Origin: Hydractinia symbiolongicarpus
Taxonomy: Eukaryota; Cnidaria; Hydrozoa; Anthoathecata; Hydractiniidae
Assembly: GCF_029227915.1 (NCBI RefSeq)
Contig: NC_079887.1
Span: forward strand, 11,222,001 to 11,286,000
Direction of reading: 5' to 3'
DNA: 64,000 bases
The notes beneath the pieces were generated by a model. The model saw nothing but the letters and a program-made list of their open reading frames with translations. It ran no database searches and had not been told where the DNA came from. This document shows positions 12,755 through 25,410 of this stretch, one piece after another. Within the stretch, counting starts at the first letter, position 1, and the number at the start of each line of letters is the position of its first letter. Position numbers and translations under genes: made by a program.

Positions 12755-12915
12755 TTTTGTGCGTTTTTGTGCGCGAATTTCTGTTTCTGCCTCGACGACG
12801 GAGAACCGCGGGGCGCAAAGTACGCGATTGAAGTGGACTTAATATCTAGTCTGCTTCTACGGCTTGGACTCGACCGCGGTTCAAAAGTCACCCAAACCCA
12901 AGATGGCGGCCCAGA
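12755..12915 (+). promoter_or_regulatory. GC-rich island with a YY1-like motif, possible promoter
   Basis: This patch stands out from its AT-rich surroundings and ends in CAAGATGGCGGCCCAG, which matches the classic YY1 core (AAGATGGCGGC). That core often sits at metazoan transcription starts, with its ATG sometimes serving as start codon. No downstream coding exon could be attached, so promoter function is inference. Confidence 0.3.
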
Positions 12916-12999
12916 AGTGAAAAAATTCTGTTCTTTTTGTTTTGTTTGACTACTTTTTCACAACAAAGTAGTTAGATATTTATGCTCCATATTAGCAGT

Positions 13000-14650
13000 T
13001 TTGAGCTAGTGATGCCGCTGAACCAGCTAACCAGGATCGTAATAACTGAACTACTGGTTTGATGACTGCTTTTTTTTGTTTCCTGCTTGTTTTTGCGTGT
13101 TGTTGTTGGGACTGCGTAGCTAGCTTTTAGCAGATTATAATTTGTTTGTTTTTACATTTTCTCCGCCGTATTAACTTTATTATTTTATGTATTATTTTGA
13201 ACAACTTAGTCTTTCTTTATTACTATCAATACATTTTCCTCTCCATCCTTTTTTATGGATTCAGCATAACGATATTTGTTTACATTTCAGTGGTAAGCTC
13301 TGGTTCTACCACCATTTGTGAGGTAGGAAAAAAGATGCTGTGGTTTAGTAAAGAGAGATCTTTTCCTGTGAATTTCTTTTGAGTTTCTGTGACGAAATGG
13401 ACAGTAACTTTGCTTTACCTAGCACCCCCATCTTTTTCCTGCCAGGCAAATGCCGAAGCCTGAATGAAGAGCTTGCTGCTGAAAATGTAAACAGCAGAAT
13501 TCATCTATAGCTAGATAGCTAGCTAAATAAATGGTCTAAGTAGTATATAATAGCTATGTACTAGTTATTGCACAGTGCTAAGAAAAATATTGGCAATATT
13601 TTTTGAGTGTTTTTATGTTCTCGTTACATATTTCACGAGCCTTTAGGTCAGTGAAATATCCAAGAACATAAAGAACGAAAACATATCAGCAAATATTCTT
13701 TGAGAGCATGTGTGATAACTTGTTTATCATATATATACTCTGTCTTATATCATGTTAACTTCACATAGTCGGTTGCACCCTGCTTAATTATGTTAACGAT
13801 ATTGACAAGCATTGTTATGGGGGCCAATAAAATCACTGCAAGGTAATTTATTTCATTTATATTCATGAATTTATAAATTATTTGAATATATGAAGTCACG
13901 TGTGATTTAGATCATTATAACAAATTATGCTCATGTCACATTTAAAGAATTTGAATGGAAATAAAAACTACGAATTTACAAAAGAATAAATTATCATTGT
14001 GAAGCCAAATAGCACAGAACTCCATCGTTGTGCTATGATATAATTCTTTCGAGTTGACTGATATAATTCAATTGTCTCATCCCCGGTGGAGAGTGCGTCC
14101 TCTATGATTAATGACTATTGAAACAAAAAAAATTTTCGAATCATACAATGTATATTTGTGAAAATAAATTCACCGACAACTTTTCGTTTTTAAGAGCATA
14201 TAGGCTTTTCCTACGAATTTTCGACCAATCAAGGGAAAAATAAAAAGCTTTTTGCACGCTAAATCAGCCAATCAAAGGAAGAATATAAGCTTTTTGCACT
14301 CTGTATAATTAAAAATTGCACTCGTTTCTTGGTTGAAAAACAAAATACAGCATATATTTTGTGCAGATTAGCCAATCAAGTTGATAAATATATATTATCT
14401 TATTTATACAAATTCAGAAAGCCATCTTCGTTGTTTTCGCATATAAATTTTTAAATGTAAAAACTTAAAGAAATTGATTCTTACTTTTACTTAGCTAGCT
14501 ATAGCTTTACCTGCAGCATGCTAGCAGTTTCTCTCGAAAATAGGCAATTAGATACTTTATTATTGGCAAGAAATTTACCAATCAAGAAGTTTTAGTAAAT
14601 GTTCTAAAGAAAGTTTCAATAATTAGAGAATATCAAACTTCCTAATCTAG
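13000..14650. other. Intergenic, no gene seen
   Basis: AT-rich, with AGCT-type microsatellite patches near 13508-13530. An open frame at 13146-13382 has only hydrophobic low-complexity content and no splice support. Confidence 0.45.
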
Positions 14651-14652
14651 AA

Positions 14653-14810
14653 GTTACCCTATTTGGTCCCTGGTTTTTCGAACATATTATGACCAAGGGG
14701 TGGGGGCAGATACCCTTTTTTCATAGGCTTGTCTTAATTTAATCAAATTTGGTGCACTTATAGTACGTCATAAAAAAACGAAATGGCAGCAATGAATTTT
14801 TTGCTTTCAT
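14653..14810 (+). mobile_element. Decayed partial copy of the TTAA-flanked MITE at 32341-33094
   Basis: The sequence starting TTACCCTATTTGGTCCCTGG is colinear with the left end of the element at 32341 (CCCTATTCGGTCCGGGG). It continues through matching blocks: TTTTTCGAACATA, a G-rich run, TTTTCATAGG, then GCACTTATAGTACGTCATAA. Similarity fades after about 14800, and no matching right end was found nearby. Confidence 0.75.
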
Positions 14811-16100
14811 CAAAAACCACAAGAAACTCCAGCAGGAAATGGCCAATATGTGAACACAAAACAATTAATAAGCACAAGATAAAACTAAAATACACAAGGA
14901 AATTGCTAGATAACAGGCAAAGCAGATCACCACAGATGCTTTTTCTCTTTTCTAAATTTAAAATTAAATACATGTCTCAAAGCTTTTGCTACACACACAC
15001 CAAATGGCATTGCAATATAGTTTTAATGACGTTGTTGCAACCAGTAAATCCTTCCGTTGGCTGGAAATTAGTATTAAAATATTTTCTGTATGAAGTATAG
15101 GTGCTTTTTCAAAAGAGGACACTAAATCAGAAACCATTGCATTAAAAAAAGAATTTTACTAAATCTTTACTAAAAAAATAAAACTTTTTTAAATTTAAAT
15201 ATAAATATATATGTTAATACAATCCAAAATTAAATTGTTTTTTACTTATATACAATAGGTAAACACAAACAAGTCAAAATTTAACCTTTTTTATACACTG
15301 TTACTTTTTCTTACACGTTATCTCTGCACTTCCTTCACTCTTTCTGTGCCACATGACATACAAACAAAACAAAAAACATGATCAATTTGAATCAGTTTGT
15401 AGAATAAAACTATAAAGCATCCCCACGTAAAATAAAAAAAAGTTCAAACCTGTCCAGGAGAGTTTAGTCTCTTGTTGGGTACTAAAATACTGTTAAACTG
15501 AAACTTTTAGTGATGTCCTTTTAGATAGATGTGGTGGAGGTAATGTAAGTGCAAACACCTATGAAATATGTCTGACTGAGCTCCCCCTTTCGCCCCTACA
15601 ATGATTCACACTGTTGGGAGAGGCAATCCATTTTATGTACCAATGTGTATATCTATAAAGGCACTTACATTGAATCAAATATTTTCTGCCACTTGTGACA
15701 GAAGACAAAAAAATGTGTCTATTATTTTTAAGAACGTTTATGGATTTAACAAGAACGCAGAGTTCATGAAATAAAGACAAAGTATGTGAGTTAAAATCAT
15801 AAAATTTCAGAGCTTAACACATGTGTGTATTAGGATCTGTGTCTAAGTATAAATTTTAAATAAGAATCAAAAAGAGCATAATGGATACTAAAGGAAGAGT
15901 TGATTTAGGAACAAAATAATGTATTTTTAAGATGACTCCAGTTGTATTTTGAAGTTTGACAGATGTTTTTTTTTCTATAAGGACTCTAAGTGGAAGCATC
16001 ATCTCAGTTATTTTGTTTGTTCAACTTTTCCAGTGAGTCTAATATTGTAGATTATAATGTTTGAATTATGTTAATATACATTTTATTTTTTGTATATATT
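14811..16100. other. Intergenic upstream of the HINFP-like gene
   Basis: No supported gene. A splice acceptor (TTTTTAG) ends at about 16105, just before the HINFP-like start codon, so a 5' UTR exon of that gene probably lies somewhere in this stretch. Confidence 0.4.
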
Positions 16101-16115
16101 TTTAGGTAAAAAAAA

Positions 16116-19100
16116 ATGAGTCAGAAGAAGAAAAAGAAAAGCACAAAAGTATGTAATATTCGTTGCGAATGGGAGAACTGCAGAAGTTCAATGACTATTT
16201 TAACCACAGAATATGAAGTGTTTTCAGACCATTTGAAAGTTCATGCAGATGATTTTGTGTCGAGACTTAAAAATGAAACAGGTAAGGATGCAATTGCTCT
16301 ATGTCATTCTCTTGCTAAATAAAAATTAACATCTCCTTTTTTTTCCTTTGATAAAACTTTTTAAAAGACATGTACATGCAAATGCATGTCCTCAAGATAA
16401 CAAAAGCATGTCATCACTGCTAGTATCAATTTGTTTTTGTTCCAGGGTGTGGCACTACAGATGCAATGTTTATTTATGTATTTAGGAACTGTTTGGTAGG
16501 CTGAGACAGGGTCAATACAGTGTATTCTAAGTATTAGTTAAGCAGTTTTTTTTCAATACACAAGTCCAGTTCAAATCTTTCTTTTGCTATACAACACTCT
16601 TAAAAATTGAAAAATATAAGTAAACTGTTATGAATTAGGAAGGCTTTTGAAGAAAAGTGAAATAATTTTTTGTGAAATATTTTTAAAAGAAAAGTTACAA
16701 ATACTTCACATATGTTTTAAGTAGGGTTACTGGCAATAACATACTAAATTTTCATGTTGTAAGACTAATTATTTCTTCAGAAAATGCATAATATTTTTAA
16801 TGGCTATGGTCAAAGCCTTATTAAATTCACTCTGTTTACTTCCTTTTTTTAATACCGAAATTGAGCGAACAACTTAAACTGTGAAAAGGTGTATTTGAAT
16901 TTTAACCTGAATTTCCTAATTCATTTGTGACTATTAAACCTATTATAGCTTCAAAGTATAGCATGTTTATAACCTGTTTTTAGAGTTTGTGCTAAAAAAC
17001 ACCATAATTTAATTCGAATATGTAATAATTATTCTTTTCGTTCTTCATAACACATTGAAACTGGAATTTCAATAATGACTTGCGCTTTTTCTGTACAGTG
17101 ACAGTCATTCAGTGAATTAAGTTTTAAGGCATCTAAGAAGATAAAATTAACAATTTCTTTTTCATGATTTCATGATATTTCGATTTATTTACTAAATCGA
17201 TATCAAGACACGGTAAAATGACAAGTCTAAAAGCTATACATTTTTAGACTAATAATATATGAAACAACAACATCATTTTTTGAATTTTTGCCGCAATATT
17301 ACAGATAGAATTTGAAATTTTGATCTTATTTTCATGTATTTATCTAATTTTTTGGTTATTTATACACATTTGTAAATCTTATTTAATTTTCACATCCCTT
17401 TCTTTTCATTGTTAAACGCATGTACTTTGATGTGTAAAAAGCAACATGAGCTCCATATGTCGTAATCCTTTTTTACGGCATCCAAATTTACGGCATATAA
17501 TACTAAAGTGGACAAAAATTTAAATAAATTAGATATAACAAACTCAACTTCCATAAATTTACCTTGTAGAAAACACTGATACTTCTGAAGAGAAACCTAT
17601 TTATTGTTGCTGTATGTGGAAAGAATGCTCATGGGAAGGTTTGTATTTAAGTTGTATTACATATATTAAAAACACCTTTTATGGAACAGTAAGGTATAAA
17701 GCTAAACTGACAATGCCATATTTAACCATTTTGTTCTGTGCACCTGCTATGAAACTTTGACCAAATTGCTTGGTTCACTGTGTTATCAAATTCATGTCTT
17801 GATGCTGCCTAATCCAAACATTTCTTAAATCCAACAAACTGTTAGACCTGCTTGACATCCAAATTAGCACACTGCATGCATGTGTTCTGAACATTGCATT
17901 TGTTTTATCTCAGTTAAACTTTCCTATATATCAGGATGCTCTACGGTTAAAAGTTATTACATTAATGGATTCCTTTGTTTATTTCTTTTGATTTTTTGTA
18001 ACGTCTGACGATTGACAATTTTTACGACAGGTTGTGAAGACCTCACTGATTTGGTACGGCACATAATGGCGCATGGTTACCACACACTATTAAAGACACT
18101 TGGAGATATAGTCATCACAAAACTGAATCTGAGTCCATGCACAATCGATGTGGATGATCAATACCATATGTTAAGTTGTATGACAGGACCTTTTGTTTGT
18201 CGTTGGAATGAATGTAATACAGAATATCTTTGTCCAAATAAATACTATCGCCATGTTGAGAAACATGTTGCAGAGGCGCCATCTACGTATGATGAGAAGC
18301 ATATTCTTAAAAGACAGTGTTGTTGGGAAAGTATGTATTCCTCTAAAAATTGTTTGTTTGTTTGTTTTTTTGTTTTATTATGAGCATATAACTGTTAAAA
18401 ACAGGCTTGGATATGCTAAACAAATCATTTCATTTTCAGACTTAAAATATTGCTTATGGTATGCTTATTTTGAAAAATGATTTTTCCACTTATATTTTTC
18501 TAAAGTATATTTATTTTGACAATTCTGTTCGGTGAAGGAAAATAGCTGGGTTTTTTTATAAAACAGAGCTTAAATATTGCAGAAATAGATAACTACTAAG
18601 CCAGATGACCATTATGCTGAGCATATGTTTATTTTATTAGATGTGTTTATAAACACTATGCTTATAAAAAGAAATAAAACAATAATTACTCAATTACTTA
18701 AAATACTATTTCTTTAGATTGCACGACTCTATTTCGAGACAAACACAAGCTAAAAGAACACATTCGTGTCCATACACATGAGAAACTTCTTGCTTGTCCA
18801 GGCTGTGGAGGATTATTTTCAAATCGAACAAAATTGCTTGATCACCTTTCACGTCAAAATGTTGAAGCCTGTGAGTATATATCTTTTGTTTGTCATGTTA
18901 AACACTTCTTTTTTTTCAAATTCAGTGGTCAGAATTTCAGCAACTTTCAAATAGGGAAGCATCCTTTTTATAACACACAGGATACACGAAGTTAATAAAG
19001 TTCATGTTATATTTAAAATCTACTTTAGATGAAAACTTCCAATGCTCGCATTGTTTAAGGAGATGTGCATCAGAGAGACTACTTCGCGATCATATGAGAC

Positions 19101-22100
19101 ACCATGGTATGTAAACCATCGAAATTTTTTTTGCTTTTGTATTTCAAATGGCTAATTTTTTTCATTGCGTTTTTGTATTTAGTGAATTATTTAAAATGTC
19201 CTCACTGTGACATGACATGTCCAAATCCAGGCTCATTAAAGTACCATATACACTACAGACATTCAGACGATCGTCCATTCTCTTGTGCAATGTGTGAGCA
19301 CAGGTGAGATAGTGTTTGCTTTCAGATAACTTGACTTGTTTGTTGTTATTGTTGTTGTTGTTGTCATTCTCGTTGCTGTTGTCGTTGTTGTTCTTTAATC
19401 ACACGTAGGACTACAGGAAACTAAAAAATAATATATATAAATAATAACGAAAAAAAAAAAGCTTAAGCTAGAAATGTTCCTTTTATTAAAAAACGTCTTG
19501 ATATAAAATAACAGAGCCCTATTATGAAATTTACCACAAGGGAGGAAGTTCTTTAACCGTCGCTTTTTGATATGGCGTCCCTAAGTAGATATATTGCTCG
19601 AGATACTTTATGCCTCCCCCTAACTGTGTGTTATAGAATGCATGTCGTTGTTTGTATGGTTTCCCATATAAAGTGTTTTCTTTATTTTTAATTATTTGTT
19701 ACGCAGCTTTAAATCAAACTCAGATCTGATTCGGCATGAAGAAAGCCACCTAGAGAAATGTTACGTTTGTCATGTGGAGGGGTGCAGTTACTCAACGAAA
19801 ACATCTCATTGCATGAAAAGACATATGAAAGTCACTCATTCAGTAAGTCAAACTTCTTATACTTGCCTAACATTTTGTAAGAATAGTTCTTTACAGACAC
19901 GTGTGGGCCTTTGTAGATATGTATGTGTTACATTTACAATGCCTTACAAAAACAGCTTCTTTTACTTTTGAAATCAACTGAGTTTAATTTTTAAGCGTTA
20001 ATATTTTCTTCTTTTGTTTAATTTGCAAGTTTTACTGTTTGGTAGCCTACATGTGTTTTTCGTTGTCCTGCATTTAAGCATATTATTACCGTTTGTCAAA
20101 TTCCATGAATAGAACAATTTATACATTCCAACATCGTGGTATTTTACTTTATCACTACATTTAGGAAAACAGTAATAGCCGCTATGTTTGTCACATCTGC
20201 AACCAAACGTATTCAAGAGGTTTTGGTTTGACCAAACACTTAAAGAAAAAACATAATTTTAGTTGGCCATCCGGTCATCCACGATTCAGGTACAAAATAA
20301 TCTTATTAGTGTGTTGATAAACAGTTTATTAGGTCTAAATATTTAAATTTCAGGAGTTTTACAAACAAAGATTTTTATATACATACCATCATTTTCATTT
20401 TCAGGGGATTTCTTCCGCAGGACTGTAAATTAACGTCACTAAGTGCTACGCAAATCATACGAAAAAATTGCTAAAATTAATTTTCACAAATACTGAGTTT
20501 CTCAATTTTTAGGGGAAAAGATTATGCTTATCTTAAGGAAGGTTACTTAAACTGCAGTTTTTTATATAAAACTTTTTTTTCTTACTACTATTAGTTCAAA
20601 AATATTTTTACCTGTACATATTTCAGGTATATAGAATATGAAGATGGTCTTTTTCGTTTACAAATGGTTCGTTTCGAGAGTGCGGAACTCACTGAGAGAT
20701 TAAGTGAGAAAAATAATGAAAGCAACCAAATAGAGAGCTTTGAAGATACGACGGTGGAGGTTCAGGAGGAGAGTGAAGAGCTAGATAAGGAGGAGGAGTG
20801 TCACTATAAAGGTGAAGAAGAAAATCCTGAAGATGAATATAATGAAACACAGGATATAAATGGTAGGCGATTTTAAACCCTATTCGCTAATTGAATTTTG
20901 CAAAATTGCACTTTTACGAGTAAATCGCAAATAAAATTATAAAACTATATAAGCTTGATATTGTTGAAGACGATGAGAAAAATGATGTTTAAATCATGCA
21001 TTTTCCTTGATATTTGATTTTGATACTATGCTGTGATATACCTGATGTTATTAAGAAAAACACTTTGATTTTTATAAATAGGAGAGACGCGGACATTAAT
21101 TCTGCAAAGTTTATTCTTAGGCCTCTTAATCGCAAAAGTAAATTGCAAAAATTTCTCCCTATTGTTACTAACGTCTTCAAATAAGTAAAATCCTTGAAAA
21201 TGGGATCTTTTGTTTGGCGGAACCGTTTTCCGGTACAGTTCTAAGGATTGGCTCTTATAACTGAAACGTAATGCTCCGTTTAAATGAACTCTTAAAGTTT
21301 TAAATTAAACATTTTCGGATCGGAATATTTAGAAAATTTTAAAATTTTCGAACTATGAGTTAGAAAACGTACGATGTTGCTGAAGAAAAAGATACCCTTT
21401 GTTGTTGAACTCTTAGTACTCCAGAAGCATATTTTGAGAGTGACAAGGTTACTGTATTTCGTTCAATTTATTAGCGTAGTGGTTATGCCTCAAAATCTCC
21501 TAAATAACCTAAATTTTATTCTTGATTTCTCTAGCGATCTGACTTTTGCCAAGATGGATTTTCAATATTGCTGTTTGATATTATTGAAGATAATATAAAA
21601 TATTATATTATATTATATAAATAGATGCTCAACATCTTTTACTTTATCAAGCAACTGACCCGCTGATACGCTTTTCACAATAATATGAACATTGAACAGA
21701 CAATACGAAATAATATCTCATCTTTTACATTATGTATTTATTTTTGTTTATGCAGGTGAGGAAATTGATTACATGTCAACAACCGCGGATATGGAATGTG
21801 AAACCATCCATTTAACAGATAGCACAGAAGTAGTAGTATCATCTACTGGTGAAATATATTTGCAACCAAAGCCACCAGATTATGATGCTTCTGTCATGGT
21901 TTGTTTCTTTTTAAAAATTTTATTTGTTACCACGGTGATGTTAAAATGGCCGATCTTTAAGTTGCCCATGCATTCTGGCGTGACGATCTTTACTGTAGCT
22001 GCAACGTGACTATCTTCCGTTATTCAAATTAAATACTGTTTAATGTTTTGGTTTTTTGGTTTATTTTAGACACAGCTTATTGCAATGTCGTCAAAAACTA

Positions 22101-22612
22101 ATCTAAATCACAGCTCGTTGACAGGTTCTGCTCTCGTATCTGATTTATACAAAAGGTTAAAACAATCCTCCAAAGCAACACAGTTCAATTCCAGAGAACT
22201 TTGTAATATTCCAGGAGTTCAGAACGACGTTCAAGAGGAAGTTACCATAGACCACGTGTCCCTTGTAGAAGAAGACTCGCAACGTCTTGACGCTCTATGC
22301 GATCACATCGATATAAAATACGAACAAGCTGGCTTTGATTCTCCCTTGAAGGGCTCAGCTGGAAAAAGACAACTGCCCGAAGATCTTTCTGTTGATAACG
22401 CTATAAATAAAAAAATAAAAACTGAGAATATTGTTGGACAGACGGATACTGAATCATGTAAAAATGTTAATATAAAACGGGAGGAAGTTTTGAACGAAAC
22501 TGAACCAAGCTCCCGTTGTGTTGAACTTGAGCCGGATATTGAAAGAGACCAGAAGTGGGATGCATCACAAGTTTTACTCTCTTTTACGCATCAAGTCAGT
22601 AAAAAGGACTGA
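16116..22612 (+). CDS. HINFP: HINFP-like histone H4 transcription factor (C2H2 zinc-finger protein), 11 coding exons
   Basis: Coding exons: 16116-16281, 17570-17638, 18031-18330, 18718-18870, 19029-19106, 19183-19303, 19707-19842, 20165-20289, 20627-20862, 21756-21898, 22070-22612. All have GT-AG borders and sum to 2070 nt in one frame (689 aa). HINFP family proteins bind histone H4 gene promoters in the nucleus at the G1/S transition. Finger-like modules lie at about residues 17-43, 70-93, 135-157, 175-197, 205-221 (second His missing), 235-255, 261-282, 290-310, 317-340 and 350-371. Family-specific stretches are present: [14 protein letters not shown], then [20 protein letters not shown] and [12 protein letters not shown] just after the last finger. 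The acidic, Ser/Thr-rich tail ends with three SUMO-consensus sites. Start chosen at the first ATG after a splice acceptor. Exon calls are by eye but the frame closes exactly. Confidence 0.93.
19334..19396. repeat. (GTT)n-like microsatellite in HINFP intron 6
   Basis: Interrupted GTT/GTC trinucleotide run between coding exons 6 and 7. Confidence 0.8.
21605..21720 (+). mobile_element. Relic of the 3' end of a Penelope-like element, in HINFP intron 9
   Basis: It shares with the element at 50361-51675 the blocks TTATATAAATA and ATGCTCAACATC, and then AATATGAAC plus TTGAACAGACAA near 21683-21700, in the same order. The hammerhead-like segment that lies between them in the intact copy is replaced by unrelated sequence. 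Confidence 0.6.
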
Positions 22613-22657
22613 ATGCCTTTTCTTTGAACTTTATTTTGTTTGTTTAAAAAATGTAAT

Positions 22658-22663
22658 AATAAA
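22658..22663 (+). terminator. Polyadenylation signal AATAAA of the HINFP-like gene
   Basis: Canonical hexamer 46 bases after the stop codon, followed by T-rich sequence. Confidence 0.65.
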
Positions 22664-22669
22664 AGTTTT

Positions 22670-25030
22670 AAATAACCTGCAGTTTCCAGACTTGTTAAAC
22701 TTTTTTTTTCTTGTGTTCTGCTTTCTTAATATTTTAAAGTATGTACGTTGTTGACCAAGAAAAGATATTTAACTATTTTTATATTTTAACTGGTAACATA
22801 AAACGTGTTTTGGTAAATGCGAAGTATTTTTTTAAAGGTGTCGGCCATTGCTTACAATTACTGCGATGCCTTTCCTTGGTTCCTGCATATTTAAAACGAA
22901 TAATTATAATTCTCGATAATACAAAAAAGTTATTAAAGATATTTGACAGCAAATGGATAGAATACTCAAAATCCTTAACAAAATCTTGAGAAATTCAAAA
23001 AAGTCTAGTCGCGATTTTTTTTATGCAGTAATGCAATCGCAACAACATTTCTTGAAGTTCAATTGAGTTGAAAATTTACACACGTACCAAATTAACTATG
23101 CTGATTCCGGCAAGATTTGCTTGATAGTTTCACCAGCTTTCAGTAACTGACCCACTGATCGCCGTGTCAGTACTTTGGCAACCTTCTGAAGTTTTTTTTT
23201 TAAAGTACATATTTTTCAACAATCAATTAACGTTCCAAAAACACTGCTACCTAGCAAAGGTTTGCCTAGGAAAATCATAGCATGCAACAGGTTGGTTACT
23301 ACTCTTGGAAATTCCTTGAAACTCCTGAAAATACAATATACTCCTGTTAAAATTTTGTTTACACCAATTTTTGTTTAGATTTACATTTCGTAGTTGTCAG
23401 GTCGTGTAAACTATTTACGTTTTTGATCCTTCGGAAAAGTTCCAGAATTTACTTTTGTAAATGTGGAAGGCACCCAAGGGCTGAGGTTCATTCGCAGGGA
23501 GATGTGGATAAGGTCTGCACGTAAATAATTTTCCCTATATTTATAAGAGCTGTCACTCTGACCAAAAAGGCTGAGAAAGGACATCCTTTTTTATTTTATT
23601 TTTAGAAAACTGGGAAAATATACGTACTTGTTTGTAAAAGTTGGAAACTATTTTCATCAGAAATCTTTTCTTGCTTAATATAACTGAATTTCCTAAGTTG
23701 TGATTTCATGATCCATTATACTTATTAATACAAGCTGACAAAACATATGGCAACAATATTGGAAAATATTAAGAAAAAAAAATCAAATCTTATAATACAT
23801 AAAGTGCGTCGCTTTTAGATGATCGAAACAATCAAGTTACAAAAAAAAAATCTTTGGGACCAACCATGGTAGTCCTGCATTATTTCATTTTTCCAGTTGC
23901 TATCTACGTGACACCTTTGCATCACATGTATGATTTTAAAGGGTATCTAAGTTGTGATGCTATGTTATATTTACTTTGTAGAGCTCAGAAATTTATTAAA
24001 CAGTGTATGTATGCTGTTTGATGTTGCAATTTGATATAGTATTTTATGAGCAATTGAGGTTAATCTAAAAGGATTGTATTATTATTTCAAAAGCTTTGAT
24101 AATTTTAAATTATATTTTAAATCTCATTTAGCTGTAACTATATACCTTTTCGGTAAAAAAAAGTCTGCAAAACAGAATTCACAATTAGCGGCAAGCCTTG
24201 ATATAACTTATTGTGCACTTTTTCGCACCATTTTTACGATCGTCACGCAACTCGTAAATTCGCAAAAACGCACACATTAAAATTTATCGTCGACGTGAAC
24301 ATTTTCAACGTCAAAAAGCTTGAGAATCATTTCATGCACTTCCATGCTATTTAGTTGTCTTGAATGGCAATGAGACTGGACTTTCTTCTTTGAGGGTCTA
24401 AGAATGGTGGACAACAAATTACTATTTAAAGCATATAAAGTTTTCATTACCCAATGCAATAAATCAATAAACTCAACGCTCAGCTGGATGAAGAGAATGT
24501 AGTTGATCAGTTAACTTCGTTATTATGGCGCTGTGTTCCGACACACAAATCAGAATGTGTTTAACCGCACGTTTTAGATTTTCATTCGTGATGGCTAGGA
24601 TTCGTAGCAATTTTTGAAGAACTTAGCTGGAAAACAATATCAAGTTTAACATTTTGCTGTAACTACATACCTTTTTGGCAAAAATGTTTATAAAACAGAA
24701 TTCACAATTATTGGCAAGCCTGATATAACCTATTGTCTATACAGAGAGTGATCTCGACATTTCTAATTAAAAATTGGTGCAGTATTACTTTTGAGAAAAT
24801 AAGTATTTCTGATTGATGAATAAACAGAACCATAAAATTATTTGAATAAATCATTATTGATTGCTTCTGATTACCAGAACATTAGGGTTTTATATACACC
24901 AATCCCTTCGTAGACGGCTAATTGGTGCTATTTATGGTAACCACAGCAAGAATTTGCTCTGTGATAACGATTTAATAAATGCATTCAGTGTTACAGCAGA
25001 CACAAAAAGGCGCGTGCCACAAAATATTTC
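22670..25030. other. Intergenic, no gene seen
   Basis: AT-rich spacer between the HINFP-like gene and the first small secreted gene. It includes a pair of short direct repeats (24131-24222 and 24656-24737); no coding region is supported. Confidence 0.5.
24131..24737. repeat. Pair of ~85-bp direct repeats about 525 bp apart
   Basis: 24131-24222 and 24656-24737 share GCTGTAACTAYATACCTTTT, AAAACAGAATTCACAATTA and GGCAAGCC, then TGATATAAC. Roughly four fifths of bases agree. The pair could be the decayed ends of an inserted element or a local duplication; the sequence between them has no recognisable coding capacity. Confidence 0.65.
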
Positions 25031-25031
25031 A

Positions 25032-25130
25032 CCTCTCACCTTTACATCGTTAGATACACATTAACAAAATTAACCATTTTTGACAGAGATTAAAACCTAA
25101 AATTGCATCTGACCAATAGAATCAGAAATA
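25032..25130 (+). promoter_or_regulatory. Conserved upstream block of small secreted gene 1
   Basis: It contains CTCACCTTTA, then TTTTTGACAGAGATTAAAA and AAATTGCATCTGA. The same ordered motifs precede the other two paralogues (27487-27620 and 35451-35600) and occur alone at 30296-30450. It is probably the promoter or first 5' UTR exon, duplicated along with the gene. Confidence 0.55.
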
Positions 25131-25285
25131 CCAGAAGTACGTCAGTTGCAAATAAGAACTGCAAATAAACTTTGTAGAGGTCTAGAACGTTATAGAAGAA
25201 GGTACAAAGAACTGGTATTTATATTTTTTCTCACTTGAGTAACGAATACTACTACTACCCAGTTTTAAATTTATCAAAAAAAAAT

Positions 25286-25356
25286 CGAGGTCAGTATCCG
25301 TTTGTCGAGGTCAGCATCCGTTTTACATCCGATTGCATCCGACTGCATCCGATTTA
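25286..25356. repeat. CATCCGA-type minisatellite just upstream of gene 1
   Basis: A doubled TCGAGGTCAGYATCCGTTT is followed by four ACATCCGATT/GCATCCGACT units of about 10 bp. It lies between the conserved upstream block and the coding exon of gene 1 and is absent from the other two paralogues. Confidence 0.75.
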
Positions 25357-25410
25357 TTACTCGACTGCGTAAACTAAACTACTTTTTTCGTTTTAGATAA
25401 TTTCACCAGA

